Counted from the first letter of the stretch, positions 41,495 to 54,040 are shown. The stretch is 61,730 nt of DNA from Symbiodinium natans (GCA_905221605.1 CAJNDS010000834.1:1-61730), one strand, 5' to 3'. Notes: generated from the sequence alone by a model not told the origin. Numbers and translations are program-made.

Positions 41495-42745
41495 TATCCC
41501 CGTCTTCAAGGATCCAGGCGCTGTGCGACGCGTGCGGTACGTCACCGTGGACGCTGGCCCACAACTTCAGGCGACCTCAAGTCTCATTCAGCTTCAGTGC
41601 TATGAGAACTTGCGGGCATCTTCAGGTGTCACGCTATTTGAAGCTAGATTTGAAGCTAGATGTGATTTGGGTTGCACATGACATGGTTGCACCATCATGC
41701 GACTCACCCCTAAACCACAGTAACCTTTGCCCTGCAGCAAGGCTTTCAATGCCGTCGTCTATCCTGAGCCTTCCATTGGACTGCAGCCTGTGCTGGGCGT
41801 CGACGTGCTCTCCTTCAAGCCCGAAGCCAAAATCCCATGAAGAGGGATAGGGCTTGAGGCGGATATTTGCAGATGCTTTCGGATGCTCTTGGATGCTCCT
41901 TGTCACTGAGTTCCCACAAACGCCAGCTGTTCGGGGTGGACTGGGCACCGATGCTGCCGGAGCCAGGATATGCCGAGGTGCGGTGTTGTTAGCGCTTACT
42001 CTTTTGAATGGCCCCCTTTTAAAAACTTGTGCACATATTTTAGCAGCCCTACTGCGAACAAGTCCGGGCAGGCGCGCATCGCGCCCTTTGTCCGTTCCGT
42101 CTACGAGGACTTTGAGGCTTGTCGGAGTCCGCCCAGCGGAAAGGTGCGAGCCACAGCAAGCCGGGTCTGCGCTAGCCAAGTAAGCCCTATCGTCAACCTT
42201 GCATCTCCACACGGACTTGCACGGCTTCCCGGCAGATCTATGGGGACGCGCCTGAGTTCTTCAGCCCCTACATGTTCTTCAGCCGGCCTGAGGGCCCCGA
42301 GGCCGCGAGCGGTTACCAGAGAGTTTTGCTTCAGACATGCGATGGAGGGTTCAGGGGGGTTTAGGAGGATTTAGGGAACGATTAGGCTAAGATTCCACAT
42401 GGGCCCATGGAGGTTCTTTAAAAGGGGTTTCGAAGCAAGGGATGCGGCTTGCCGCATGCCTGGATTCCGATGTTTCCGGGGCTGATGCCCACTGATGCCC
42501 ACTGATGCCCACTGATGCCCACAGTCGTGCGAGGCCATCTCACCTGGATCCGAGCTCTGGGAGGTGTTTACCCGGTGACCTTTCGCAGGTTGATGACCTT
42601 GGTGTGGTTTTCAGGATGTGGGTGTCTTTTTCAGGATGTGCCTGGAGTGATTGGAGAGTAACAGCCTTTTCCTTGCCCCAGGTACTTTGATGAGTGCGCC
42701 AAAGCCACAGGGCAACCTGGTTTTTGCTCTTTCCTTGAAGGGTTC
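41495..42745 (+). CDS. Candidate ferredoxin-dependent bilin reductase (HY2 family), at least six exons
   Basis: Coding pieces appear on one strand in family order. About 41495-41570: VRRVRYVTVDAGPQLQ. About 41739-41834: AFNAVVYPEPS then PVLGVDVLSFKPEAK. About 41914-41977: RQLFGVDWAPMLPEPGYAE, followed by GTGCGG. About 42043-42143: QARIAPFVRSVYEDFEACR, followed by GTGCGAG. About 42236-42319: PEFFSPYMFFSRPEGPEAA. About 42683-42742: YFDECAKATGQPGF. The family pattern is a conserved (V)YP-x-LP-x-LG-x-D, a V-D-x-x-P and an F-S-P-x-x-F-x-R. Such enzymes reduce biliverdin or chlorophyll catabolites in plastids using ferredoxin. The N-terminus and transit peptide were not found, and exon ends and intron phases are approximate. 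Red chlorophyll catabolite reductase is an alternative within the same superfamily. Confidence 0.55.
42483..42522. repeat. 10-bp tandem repeat, four copies
   Basis: TGATGCCCAC repeated four times exactly, inside a presumed intron of the bilin-reductase-like gene. Confidence 0.9.
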
Positions 42746-43261
42746 AGTCCCAACCCCGAAATGCCTCGACGTGAACAGGTTCATGTTACCATGTGGGTAT
42801 GTGGTGCTAAATATATGATGGTGACTTGTAGACATGTAACGACCAACAAAACCGCTTCTAGACCTTCGGCCGATCCGCTATGCGACATCATTGGGCGATT
42901 CGACAAGAACTTTCAACTTAGGCCGACGTTCATTAGAGTTGACGCGAGCAGTATCACTGCACAGGACATGGTTGGACTCATTTGTCATTGTGGTATCGCT
43001 GGCAGATTCAATAAGCTCAAATAAACGGCGATACACCATGCATGAGAGTGAATCCGCCGACTGTGCTGCTCAGTCTGCTGGAGGTAGCTTTTGTCGCATC
43101 GGCTCAGCATGTATCGACAAGCTCTTAAACTGAAGCTACCACCCATAGCTGGAGAGATATTGGCAACGTAGCGTCCAGTGCCACGACCCCGACAAGCCTG
43201 AAATCCGAGAAGCCCCAGCACCTATTGCACGTTGTCGCGCGTTGTTTTGCACCTTGTTGCC
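42746..43261. other. Intergenic or intron sequence
   Basis: No recognised gene. It may contain the 3' end of the preceding gene. Confidence 0.35.
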
Positions 43262-44960
43262 ATGCCGGAGAAGCCCGAAGACGGCTCAGAAGTCGTGTCC
43301 ATCCTTGCGCTGAAGCGACAGGAGAAGAAGGAGGACCGATGGTAAGAACACGTGAGAATGTAAGAACGAAGCAGGAACACGTGATGAGTCTGTAGGTCCC
43401 GGTATGCAAGTTACGCAGTATTTAAAGGGGAGTCAGAAATGTTAAGCTTTAGGGCTTTCGCTTCAGGAGAACCGGCGGGAGCGGCAGAGCCAGCTTCAAT
43501 GGCTGATGCGGGAGGTCGAGGCATCGCAAGAATACCAAGAAGCAACTTTCAGCAAATCTCAGCAATGCTCGACACTCCCAGGGGCATCTGGAGTAGTCTG
43601 GAGTGGAATGTCAGGGAGTGTCAAACAGAGCACCTTGCTATGGGCGAACATCTTAAAGTCGTCATGTCAAGATACGATTCCTCAAGCACTGGAGCCCCGG
43701 CTTCCAAACTTCCAAACATCTTTGAGCATGTCCGCGAGATCGACTGGGACCAGGTCGTGGAGCGGGAGCCTTAGAGACGAAGTCAGAGTCAGACTAAACT
43801 CTAAAGCCGGTGCCTACGCTCCTATGCTTGCAGCCTTGCACACCTTGCAGCCTTGCAGTGCTTGCCAGGCTTTCTTTTTTTGGCTTTCCATCCGCCTTCC
43901 GAGGCTGATGGCCACCCAGGGCCTGAACCCGAACATCAAGGAAGCGGGATCTGGCATCACCAGCCTCCACCGCGCGGAGCTCAGCCTTTTGCCCAGCACG
44001 CATCAGATGGCTCATGGCTTGTCCTCCACTTGTTCGGCTCCTGCCTTCAGATTCCTTCTCCTTCCTTCTGCGAGTGATTTTTTTCAATGCCAGGCGCGGC
44101 CAGCGCAGGGCAGGCTGAGGTGCTGCTGCCCGGGGCCCGGAGCGTGTCGCGCTCTCTGGCTTCTTTTCCCTCCCTCCCTACCTCTCTCCCTCTCCCTCCT
44201 CCCTTCCTTCTCTCTCTCTCTCTCTTTTTAAGTTGTCTTGTTGAAGAATCGAAGAGTCCTGAGGTGGTGCATCCAGACCAAGGCCCTGCCGAAGAACATC
44301 TTCCCCCCTTGACCTCTCTCGTTTGGTCTTGTATTTCCTTTCTCGTTTTGGTCCTCGAGCGAGGGCTTTTTTATCTACAGTTTCTTCCCTCCAGGCCGAA
44401 ATCGATGGCCGCACGCAGCTTGGACGCAGCGCCCTGCACTATGCTTGCGAGTGTTCGCGCCAGGCACTCAGAGCAACCAAAAGAGTGAGGGCGTGGGCAA
44501 GCAGTGGGCAAGCAGTGGGCAAGCAGTGGGCAAGCAGTGGCGACATGGGCAAGCGTCCCACGAGCTCCAGGTCCACGCTGCGTGCGACTCTTGCTGGAAC
44601 AGCAAGCTGATGCGAATTTGCGCCCACGTCTCAGAAACGCTTCTGATGTGAGCACGCACCAGGTGGGTCGTGACTTGTTGGGCAACTGGACCCCGATCTT
44701 GACTGGAGGCACTTTGAGCTATCTCACCCCGCTACACTTGGCGTGCCAAGCCAACAGTGTGGAGGCAGCACAGCCAGAATGGACACCCTGCAACAAGCAG
44801 CTTGACACGTGACACGTGCCAAGTAAAGTCCATTCGTACGTTTGCATGACAGCGGCCATGTCGCGTTGGTCTGATCCCAATGAGTCATGAAATGATTTGA
44901 CAGGTGGTCTCTGCGTTGCTACAAGATCCGAAGCAGGCCATCGTTTGGTCTAAGCACTGC
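43262..44960 (+). CDS. Candidate ankyrin-repeat gene, several exons
   Basis: The first piece, ATG 43262 to about 43341, reads VSILALKRQEKKEDR and is followed by GTAAGAA. After a TTCAG at 43467 comes a charged helical piece (RRERQSQLQWLMREVEAS) to about 43790; the join as drawn is out of phase, so that boundary is uncertain. Ankyrin pieces follow: GLNPNIKEAGSGITSLHRA (about 43900-43990), GRSALHYACECSRQ (about 44395-44490), VRLLLEQQADANLR (about 44575-44660) and LTPLHLACQANSVEA (about 44703-44800). A possible VVSALLQDPKQA piece lies near 44905. These fit the ankyrin pattern G-x-T-x-LH-x-A and LL-x-x-x-A-D-x-N. It is probably a protein-protein interaction scaffold; no specific role can be assigned. 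The gaps carry CT-rich and 11-bp repeat intron-like sequence. Confidence 0.5.
44497..44545. repeat. 11-bp tandem repeat, four copies, in a presumed intron
   Basis: GTGGGCAAGCA repeated in tandem between two ankyrin exon pieces. Confidence 0.8.
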
Positions 44961-45780
44961 AGTGGTTAGTCTTTTTTCCTGCATTGGATTGGGAAAGGTT
45001 CAGGATTTCCAGAAACATCCCTATTGTCAACTCAGTCTCCGCTTCTCCCAAAGGTGGTTTTTTCATTGTGCCTCCAGGGTGCATGTCTGGGTGCATGTCT
45101 TGGCTCCCCCAAATTTATGTCACTCAGCCATTGAGCTTTGTGAGGTAGTTGAAGCCTCGTTCCTCCGATGTCTTTCAAGTTCGTGTCTTATGGCCCCGAA
45201 CCTCTCACATCTCTCGTGCTTCCGAGGTGGTCGATGTGGATGCAGAGGACACGAAGCGGCGTTCGGCCGAGGTCCAGCGACTAGCGAGTTTAACAGTTTG
45301 ATGGTTCGCTCCTCGGCCTTATGTGGTTTCTTGGACGGGTGAATGCTCAGTGCCATGCTCACAAACGGTTTGCTCGGAGCACGCCTTCTTTCGCAGAATT
45401 CCAGAAGCTTTGCTCATAGTGCAGCGGGTGATATTTGATGTATCTTCCAGGCATAGTTGACCTCTGAACTCGGGAGGGGACTTCTCTTCGCCCTTTCATT
45501 CTTGGTGCAGGCCCTGAGCACAAACCAGCAGATCCACCGGCTCGTGCGGAAATATCGCGGCTGGGACTAATGTTTAATGGATTGCATCGTAAAGGACTGT
45601 TTGCTGCATAGCGCAAACAGCATGCATGGGACGTAGTCCCACGGCCATCTGCCTTTTCCAAGAAATCTCGCAGTAAGCTCTGTGTTTTTTTTGCTTGGGA
45701 ATCATGGTGCAGCATTCTCATTCCCAGACGTAACATTCGAGCACCGTGAGAGGAGCAGGAGCAGGTGGAGCAGTGGTAGG
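44961..45780. other. Host sequence, nothing firmly recognised
   Basis: Short open frames only, some possibly exons of the ankyrin gene's 3' part. Confidence 0.35.
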
Positions 45781-45808
45781 AGGTCGTCGTCGTCTTCGTC
45801 GTCGTCGT

Positions 45809-45866
<58 letters not shown>

Positions 45867-45935
45867 ATGCCCGTCGCCGCTGCCGCCGCCGCCGCCGCCG
45901 GCACCGTCACTGTCGTCGTCGTCGTCGGTGTCTTC
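45781..45935. repeat. (CGTCGC/CGT)n microsatellite
   Basis: Trinucleotide and hexanucleotide CGT/CGC repeats, giving Ser-Pro, poly-Arg and Gly-Asp frames on both strands that are not genes. Confidence 0.93.
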
Positions 45936-46002
45936 GTTTGAGGCTCGTCGCAATAGCAGTCGATGTCGTAGGACTTCTTTAGCAGAAGGCGTAAGCGTAG
46001 GC

Positions 46003-46310
46003 GTATAGGCTTATAGGCGTATAGGTGTATATCGGCGTATAGGCGTATAGGCGTGCAGGCGTATGGGCGTATATATAGGATTATATAGGCGTATGGGCGT
46101 ATAGGCGCATAAGCGTATGGACGTAAAGGCGTATAGGCGTGTCGGCGTATAAGCGTATAGGCGTATAGGCGTGCAGGCGTAATAGGCGTATAGGCATATA
46201 GGCGAAATAGGCGAAATAGGCGTATAGGCGCATAGGCGTATTAGCATATTAGTGTAGCAGGCGGAAGCCTAGGCGTAGGCGTAGGCGTAGGCTAGGAGCA
46301 GGAGCAGGAG
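46003..46310. repeat. 8-bp GCGTATAG minisatellite and GGCGTA repeats
   Basis: About 30 imperfect copies of GCGTATAG to about 46250, then GGCGTA and GGAGCA short repeats. Confidence 0.9.
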
Positions 46311-47538
46311 CACCAGTCACAGGTTCATTAGTTGCAGTACTTCGCACTAGCATCAGCATCAGGATCATCAAGGGCATCGAGGAGCCAGAGGGGCACTCGC
46401 AGTAAAACAGCAGAAAACTTGAGACGAAGCACGGTAAGAGTTGTACCGAACAGCTAAATTAACTGGATGGCTTCCCAGGAATTGTTTGTCAAACCAAGGC
46501 GCGCAGCTGGACGAGCGCAGGAAAGCACAGCTGGTCGAGCGGGGCCCTTAACGTTGAAAAGTCGGAAAGCAGCCCAACATCCTGATGAGATGCTTTGCGT
46601 CATGTTGCATTCAAAGCTTGGGGACTCCCCTCCAACCAGCCCAGAACGAAAAGGGTTCCACATCATGGGCGTTCCGAAGCCATCAGTCTCACGGGCTCGT
46701 AAACGAAGGACCTGATGCCCTGACAACCAACAGTATATACTCAACGCACCACATATGCCAGCATTCACACTTCACTTTCAGCCCTACCCTGTGGTTCACG
46801 GTGGGGTTTGGGTTTAGGTTCTGAGCTGGGGTTGCCCCTTACCTTTTAAATGTAGAGTTTAGCGTTAGGCTGTAGAATCAGGTTTTGTCTTTTCTTGTGG
46901 ATCATGGTGGCTTTAGGGTTCAGGGTTTAGGGTTGTAGGTTGCGGGTTTCCCTCTCAACCCTGTGCATCGTGGTAGGTTTAGGGTTCCGGGTTTGTCTCT
47001 CCCAGATTGTTCGTATTTGGTTGCTAACAGCAGTTGTTTGCCTTTTTTTTTTGGGGTGGGGGGGGGTTAACTTTGCAGCTGGGAGGGCGGGAAACGCCAT
47101 TTAAAACTGTGAGTTCTGACTCCCAGGCAATGCCTGGGACGGCTCTTCAGTTTCTTCGACGTCAATCAGGACCCACTACCTAGTGGCACCAGGCAACACC
47201 GCGTAACATGTTGTGATGACAACACAACTTCACCAGGCGATTTGGCGTGCCCAAAGAACATCATGTTTCTTTCCTTGTAGCATCTGAAACGTTGGCTCAG
47301 TGCAATGCGCATCTCCGCCTGGCCTCTGCCTTGCACGGCTGTGTGAAGAGGTCAAAAAACAAGTGCATCTCGGGCACGTCTGCCACAAGACAGATGACTG
47401 GGACTACCAACCGGAACAGTGACACGACCAGCCAAGCTTGTGGAAGCTTGCGCGAAAAAATGTCACGCTCTAATCCCCAGTCAGATGTGCAAGGCACAGA
47501 GACACGAACAGCACGTGAGTTGTAGTTTGGGATGTTTC
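46311..47538. other. Host sequence with a short telomere-like patch
   Basis: TTTAGGGTT-like decayed repeats at about 46795-47000. No gene is recognised in the rest. Confidence 0.4.
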
Positions 47539-47614
47539 CCCTTACACTGACAGTCCTTGATAGGGATTAAAGTGCCCCTATTATAATCCGTATGAAGGAC
47601 TGATAGTATAAGGG
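47539..47614. repeat. 76-bp element with 20-bp imperfect terminal inverted repeats
   Basis: The left arm CCCTTACACTGACAGTCCTT and the complement of the right arm agree at 17 of 20 positions. The centre is 36 bp and AT-rich. It could be a tiny MITE-like element or a stable RNA hairpin. Confidence 0.6.
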
Positions 47615-48889
47615 TGAACATCGCAAATTGTGATTGCAAACGCGTCAGTTCGTTCATTCATTTACTGGTTCACGTGTTTGCTTTCCCTGTAAGGTATCAC
47701 CTTGCAATCATGAATAAAGACCACTCCCTGTCACACCTTGAGGCCCTCCTGGAGGGGTCCTGTCGGTCTGGACAGTGCTCGTCTTTACATTGCAGAGTCT
47801 TATCACTGAGTCTTACGAGATGCAGTCTTCGTCTTCAAGTGTACGGTGCCCATTTCCAAGAGTCGCTGTGCACTGTGTACACTTTGTAAGGGCGCAGCGG
47901 TACTGGCAAGAAGGTGTTCAGCGGTACTAAGCTTCTCAACATAACCTAATCAGCACTCGCAGACCCATGCGCATCTGCACGATAGGTTTGGATGGAGGCA
48001 CGCGAACCCTCGGCTAGATTTCCACATCAAAAGAGTACTTCAGGAAAACATCTTACAAACTGCTGAGAAAGTGCCTTCACCTTCCGGCAGGTGATGCTTC
48101 GGCCTGCGCGGGTTGTCCTGATTCAATCCAGGTTCTTGCTCGATGGATACAAGTCAGCATCCCTGGCCAACTCAAGATCGCCGCACGTGAGCTGCCTTTC
48201 AAAACCGCAGCGGGTTCTTCCCTCTTAGCCGAGCCCATGTTGGAAGAGTACCCTCCGAGCACGAACCAACACGCGAGTTGACAGAAGGCGGCGTTCGCGT
48301 GTTCGGTTTTTGTGGGTCTGCACGTTCGCGTCCGAAGGAGCATGGCTGCCCAGTCCGCTCACGCGAGGCCCACTCATGAGGATGCATATTACTGGCCCTT
48401 GTGTTCCGAGGGGAACGTCCGAGCCCTTGCCCTACATTATCAACATCCACCGCTCGGCAGAAGTTCGGAAACCCAGCAGTTGCCGCAAACCTTGGAACTC
48501 CTGCACCAGGACGGGATGATCCACCCAGAGGCTGGCGGCATGCAGTTCGGTTAGTTCGCTTTAGCCACCAAGGGTGGAGATGTGTGGAGATGTTTTTGAG
48601 GGTCGCGATAGGGTTGCTCGAAGCAATGGATGAATGGTGACGAGCCAAGGGCCTTAGCCAGGCTCAAAGAGCCTGACCAAGAGCAGCTCGACAGTCTAAA
48701 GCTCACGGCTGTGACATAACGAAGCACAGGAATGGGCTGACAGCATGACTCTCCTGGCAGAGTTCTTCGAGAATCGTAGCGAGCAGTCCATTTCGAAGAT
48801 GCCCCGCTCTTACCTTTGTAAGGGGTTCTCTCGGAGAGGGGTCGGAGCAGCAATGAGCAGTGTCACACCTTGGACCCTCTTGCTTGGCA
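47615..48889 (+). other. Host sequence with two possible exons
   Basis: About 48090-48245 reads QVLARWIQVSIPGQLKIAAR and LLAEPMLEEYPP. About 48330-48545 reads THEDAYYWPLCSEGNVRAL and LPQTLELLHQDGMIHPEAG. Composition looks coding but no family is recognised. They may belong with the EF-hand piece downstream. Confidence 0.35.
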
Positions 48890-49090
48890 GGTTCTTCGTG
48901 ACTCCTTGAAATGCTTAGCAGAGTTGGGCCATTCGAAAAGCTTTGCGGGTTGGATGGAAGCTCATGGAATTGAAGGAATTGACGGTTCGGGTCTTAGGTT
49001 CGAGGAGATCGACAAAGACGAGAGCGGCTTCATTGACTGGGAGGAGTTCAAGGTGCCTCTAAAAGGAGATCCAGAAAACCTTTGGAGGAA
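48890..49090 (+). CDS. Exon with an EF-hand calcium-binding motif
   Basis: The frame reads VLRDSLKCLAELGHSKSFAG, then FEEIDKDESGFIDWEEFKV. The 12-residue loop DKDESGFIDWEE (49011-49046) has Asp1, Asp3, Ser5, Gly6, Ile8, Asp9 and Glu12, all fitting a canonical calcium-binding EF-hand. An AG acceptor is plausible at 48889. The rest of the gene, including another possible exon at about 49520-49600 (VPFRELMDTLADVDRVPRPG), is fragmentary. It is probably part of a calcium sensor or a calcium-regulated protein; which one cannot be said. Confidence 0.6.
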
Positions 49091-51099
49091 TCATGTCTCT
49101 TGCGGTGAGGGCTACAGGTCTCAGGTTCAAGATGGTCAAGCCTTGCTTGGTGCAAGGCCTCGTATGCGGAGCTTCTCCAGGCCCTGTGCGAGAGAAGAGG
49201 GTTCAAGGCAGTTTGAGGTTTGCCACCCTGATTTTCCAGGAATCTTGTTGCAAGCGCTGCAACGCGCTGGAACGGATGTCTCAAAAAGCCAATGCTTTCA
49301 GGTTTCTGGGTTGAGCTTGGGCTCTGAGGCAAGGACAAATTTGATTTCCCAGCGCGAACTGCATGATTGGCTCTGACCGCTTCTGCCAGTAAACTTTTGC
49401 ATGTGTGAAGCCTTTGCCTTGTTGAGGCCACTTGCCCCGGGAATCTGTCAACCGTCATAGTATTGGCAGCAGAAGCATGTCCTTCAGGTCATCAGCTGGA
49501 TGTTTGAAATCTCTCCGTCAGGTGATCAACGTGCCGTTCCGAGAGCTCATGGACACACTGGCAGATGTCGACCGTGTGCCTCGCCCTGGCATCTCTTCGT
49601 GCTTGTTGGGCCCTTTGCGTTCTTGCCACCTCATGGTCGGAGTCCACAAGTCCACATGCTCCTGGAGCTCCCTTGTCACACCTCAAAGCCCGAAGACCCG
49701 AAGGGCCTAGGGCCGACAGCTCAGATCCCGCCACTTCCCTCTTTCTCTCCACCCCAAAGGTTTAGTACTGCCTAGTTGTCATAGTGACTCAGTGCATAGA
49801 GGGGTTCGCCGAAGGGGTTTCGGAGGCTTTCGGGAAGTGTGGGGAAGGCGATCCTGAAAGAGAAGCTCCGGCTGGAAAGGGAAGAGGCCGAGGCTCGAGC
49901 TTCTTTCGTGTTTGATGCGTCGTCATATGTCGTCATTTAGCATGGCTGGGCTCTCAGGAGGTTCAAGGCTGTTGGGGGAGCTTTAAAGGGAGATCCGCTC
50001 GCCAGGCCTCGAAAAACCTTGAAAGCCAGGAGCAGGCGGCGCTCAGATTCTTAACATCATGCCGTTAAAGCATTCTTCGCTGCCCTGCTCTTTGGGGTTG
50101 GCTTGCTTGGCTTGAGCTAATGAAAGCAGCACTCGACTTTCCGAATGTTAGTACATCTTTCATCATCACCACCGTCATGATCATGATCGTCATATGTTCA
50201 TAATCATGATCAACGTCGTTGTTGTTTCGTATTCGATGAGCTTGCTGTCATAGGGCACTCGCATGCAGCACTAGCAGAGTGCCATAGAGCAGCGCACCCG
50301 ACTTATGCTTTTGTGCAGAGTTCAGGGTGCAGGGTCGTTCAGCGTTTTACTTTGCAGTACTGGGTTAGGGTTACGATTTTCGTGTGTTTTTTGGATATGC
50401 CGATTTTGCGGTTCAGGGCTTTGTTTCGGGATGGCAAGATCTGTTACTTATTGTTGGTGGCGTGCGCGCCAGTTGCCCTACGTTTTGCGGGGCGGGGGGG
50501 GGGGAGGGGGGGGGTTGGTGACATCTTGTTCGTCTTTGTGCACAATCATACATCCGCCGGCGTAGTGGCTGGACTCTGCCCCGTTGCTTTCGTGAACCGA
50601 TGACTCCACCGCTGGCCTCGCTTCGCTTTGTTTTTTTGTTTTGTTTTTCTAAACATTTACAAACCAAATTGGGGAAGCATGTTTGATGTTTCTGCAACCA
50701 GACGTACCGTCACAAGTGTTGATGCCGTCTGCGAACATGCGCAACACAACATAGAAGGCCGCGGCCACAAATAATGTAGTCGAAAAAACTGAAAAATATT
50801 GTCACCGTTTCTAAGGCACAATTTTGGGCGGAGCTGTTTCGTGGGACGTTCTACCTTTGTGCCTTGCAAATTGGATTTGCAAGACGCAGAATGCACGTGC
50901 GATTGCCCGAAACAACCATATACGGAACAACTAGCTCGACGCCACGAAGCCGTCTCAAAAGAACGGACTTGTGTTGCGGCCTCCCCACAAACCCAATTTT
51001 CACTCTTGATGCACTTAAAACCTAGGTGGTTTTCAACAAAAGATGGCAACCTTTGCGGCCGCACCTTTATAGTTGGTGGGTGTGTTAAGGGGCTTTGAC
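49091..51099. other. Host sequence, one possible exon, G-rich run
   Basis: A possible exon at 49520-49600 (see EF-hand entry). ATGATC/CATCAT microsatellite-like sequence at 50155-50215. A G-run with few interruptions lies at about 50488-50514. Nothing else is recognised. Confidence 0.4.
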
Positions 51100-51222
51100 T
51101 AAGGTTGCGGTTAATGAGGGCTTCCTGATGCCTTTGCTGCCGTCCCTGCAGGAAGTGCTCGAATTTGGCGAGGAGGCACTGTTTGATGGGAAAGGTATCC
51201 TGAAATCTGGGTTGTACCCTTG
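51100..51222 (+). other. Possible exon of unknown function
   Basis: One + strand frame reads VNEGFLMPLLPSLQEVLEFG followed by EEALFDGKGILKSG, with coding-like composition and no stop. The opposite strand is also open (part of a 235-aa frame). No family is recognised. Confidence 0.3.
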
Positions 51223-53770
51223 AATGCACTGCATGACAGGAGCCTGAGACATCTCCCAACAAGGACAGGGCTGAACCCCACGCCCCCGAACAGGCAAGCG
51301 GAAGCGCTGAGCTTTTGAGATTTTGGAGTTCTGGTCTCATGAGTGGGTCGATGGCATTGGCCAACTGTCAGTGAGGACTTTCTTGTGATTTCATCGCCAG
51401 TGGAAACCAGCTGACTGAGTCGGTAAGACAAAGGTCAGGGGTACAAAGTATGCGTTTTCCGAAAGCCGCACAAGCTGGCGCTCAACCTCCGAACCATCCT
51501 AGTACAGGCCCGCAGGTCCTGTAGGCCACACTGTAGGCCTTGCATGAACACAATTGAACACAGGAGGGACCTCCCGTGACGGTATCGACAGCTGGTAAAG
51601 CAGCCGTTGCGATGAAGCGCTTTCGAGCCCCTGTGGTCTCGCCGAAGGCGAAGGCCCACGGTCTCGCAGGTTTAGGCTTTAGGGATGGGATGTGTCGGTT
51701 TTGAAGTATTGTGCGGCAGATGCGTGCCCAAGGACCTACTCTCGTAGCCCACAGTGTCATGCAACTCCCAGTATTGATTTCGGGCTTATTGCACCCAGGA
51801 CACCATTGTTGCCTCGATACTTCTCTCGGCCAAGTAAGTGATCGAAAAGGTAGTTCCAGACTCCAGAATACGTTGTGTCGATTTTAACGTCAAGGCGCTG
51901 AGTGGTGACTAGCTGCGCAGTTGTGGCACCTAGGGGGAGCCGCCGAGGCCATGTCTTTGCGCCGCGTGGCGCTGCGCCGACACAGCGACCATCAAGTGGC
52001 GGAGACAGCTGAGGAGGAGAGAACGTCAGGGGCGGATAGAGCCGAAGCTAAGACCTAAAAAGCGATCCCGGGCATGCCTGTGCGAGCGAAACCTGAAAGC
52101 GGCAAAACATCAATGAGTGTTTAGTGAACCCTTTTGCCTTGCACGGCATACGCTGGCGAGAGGGATCCCATCTAAACTTTCAAACGGGAACCTAACCTCG
52201 CCGCTTTGAGATTTGCTCTGCAGGCCCTGGCTTTTTTTGCGGCCTCCCAAGAGACTGCGCCGTTGCCCGTGCTGGGCCCTGAGGTAAAAGTCAAAACCAC
52301 CAACATGGCGTGATCGATCTGGATTGGCATCTTCTTGACTGTTTCGACTCGAAAGGCCCTATGAACTTCTGAACCAGGTAAACTGAACAGTGCTCATCCC
52401 CCCTAAACTTCAACGCCGTAGTCTCCCTCTCTCTGTGTCTCTGGCCGTTGCCCCCTGGACATCGTACCTGCTGCAAAAGCACATTCGAAAACAACCTCAC
52501 ATGAGACAGCAAGCGCTGCGAGGGCGAGACTGCGATACAATATGGAATCATCTCGAAAGCTAGCTTCATTGGACACACTGGCATCAGACTACCTTTATCT
52601 CCTCCTTTGCACGTCGAGGCCGTCGGAAAGCCTTCGCAGCATACAGAGCAACCCGAACGAGCCTGATGACGGGAAGGAGAATGCCTGAAGCCCATGAGGG
52701 CAGGGCCATCCTAGCGGGACACGGGCTTGATTTTTCTCGGAGCAGTAAAGCTTGTAGCTGTGGTCGGCCCTTTGTTTCTTTTGGCCTGGCAGCCATGCAT
52801 CTGGAACGAAGGCAAGTCAAAAATCTCCCCAACACTGAGCCCAAATCCTGTGCTGAGGTTCTCCCAACAGGATCTGAGTTGGGGTTGACAAGTTTATCTG
52901 CTTTGGTAAATGCCGAGGTGGAAGTTACTGAAAAAACATGATCTGGGGAGGCTAAGACCTCTTTTGCACGGGCATCTGGTGGGAATTCACAAGGTCGGCA
53001 GCGAGCCATGAGAGCACCTACAATGCATCCACCGCAAGCGTTTTCGGTCCGACCTTTCTTTTAAAGAGCCACATGTTGAAGAGGGCTTCTGGACCCTGGT
53101 CGGATGTCAAGCCAGTTTTTAAGGTTTGCAAGGTTGAGGTTTTGTCGGGTGTTGAAAGGTGTTTAATGGTGTTGACAAGATTTGCAGGCGGACATTGGCC
53201 AGAGTCCATCACATGCATTGATATTCTGTATCACGTGCTGCAGGTTTGACTTTTTCAAGGTAGTGTTGCATCAGCATGCGTGCATCTAGCAGCGTTGCAC
53301 CCGTGCAAGAAATGGACGGGCTTGCCTGGCCAGCATGCCGTTGGAATTAGGGTCGGGCAGCAATGAGCACTTCAGGTACCACAAGATGTTGTCCAGATGC
53401 CCCTTGGTGGACGAAGCCTGCTCTCGGCAAGCGCAGGCTGAAGACTTCTTCGACTTATTGAGCCTGTCGTACGTGTTCGTAGGCAGCAATCAGTTGCCCT
53501 GAAGAGTCTCTTGTCAAACCGAGGACATGATGGGACATTGCAAACCTTCCTGCATACGTTTTAAGTTAGTGTAAGTATCAATCCTCAAGACCCAAAGACT
53601 GTTTCACCAGGAAAGGCAGAATGCGTACGACGCCTGGCATGCGCAACGAGACCCGGTGCGCCAGCATACGCCAGCATCATGCTGACTGTTCAGGGGAAAG
53701 GGATCTTGTGTTTTCCCAATTTTGAGTCCTTGCGGCCGGCTTCTGTGTGGTTTTCGATGATTAGTTTCTG
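51223..53770. other. Host sequence, nothing recognised
   Basis: Short open frames on both strands with no domain I can name. Confidence 0.4.
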
Positions 53771-54040
53771 AATGGTTCATGGGCTGGATGGTTTCCACGG
53801 GCTCTACGGTGTCTATGTGGTTTCCATGTGGTTTTCATAATATGGTTTCTATGTGGTTTCCACATGGTTTGTGGTGTTTTTGGGTCTCAATGCTTTCTAC
53901 TGAGCTTCTCTCCTCTCTAGATGGTTTCTGGGGTTGTCATGGTTTCCATTCTATGGTTCGTATGATTGCCATGGACACGTCCATCGGTGACTGCCATGGC
54001 TTCTACGGGATCCATGGCTTCTATGATGGCTATGACGGCT
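53771..54040. repeat. Degenerate ATGGTTTCCATG-type repeat
   Basis: Irregular copies of ATGGTTTC(C/T)A and GTGGTTTCCA, then CTATGATGGCTATGACGG, giving a Phe/Met/Gly-rich open frame that is not considered a gene. Confidence 0.65.

Noticed and set aside
45682-46008. Ser-Pro and Arg-rich ORFs
   Set aside because: Translations of CGT/CGC repeats.
50657-51364. 235-aa minus-strand gene
   Set aside because: No domain is seen, and the plus strand has a better coding-like stretch at 51100-51222. Left unassigned.
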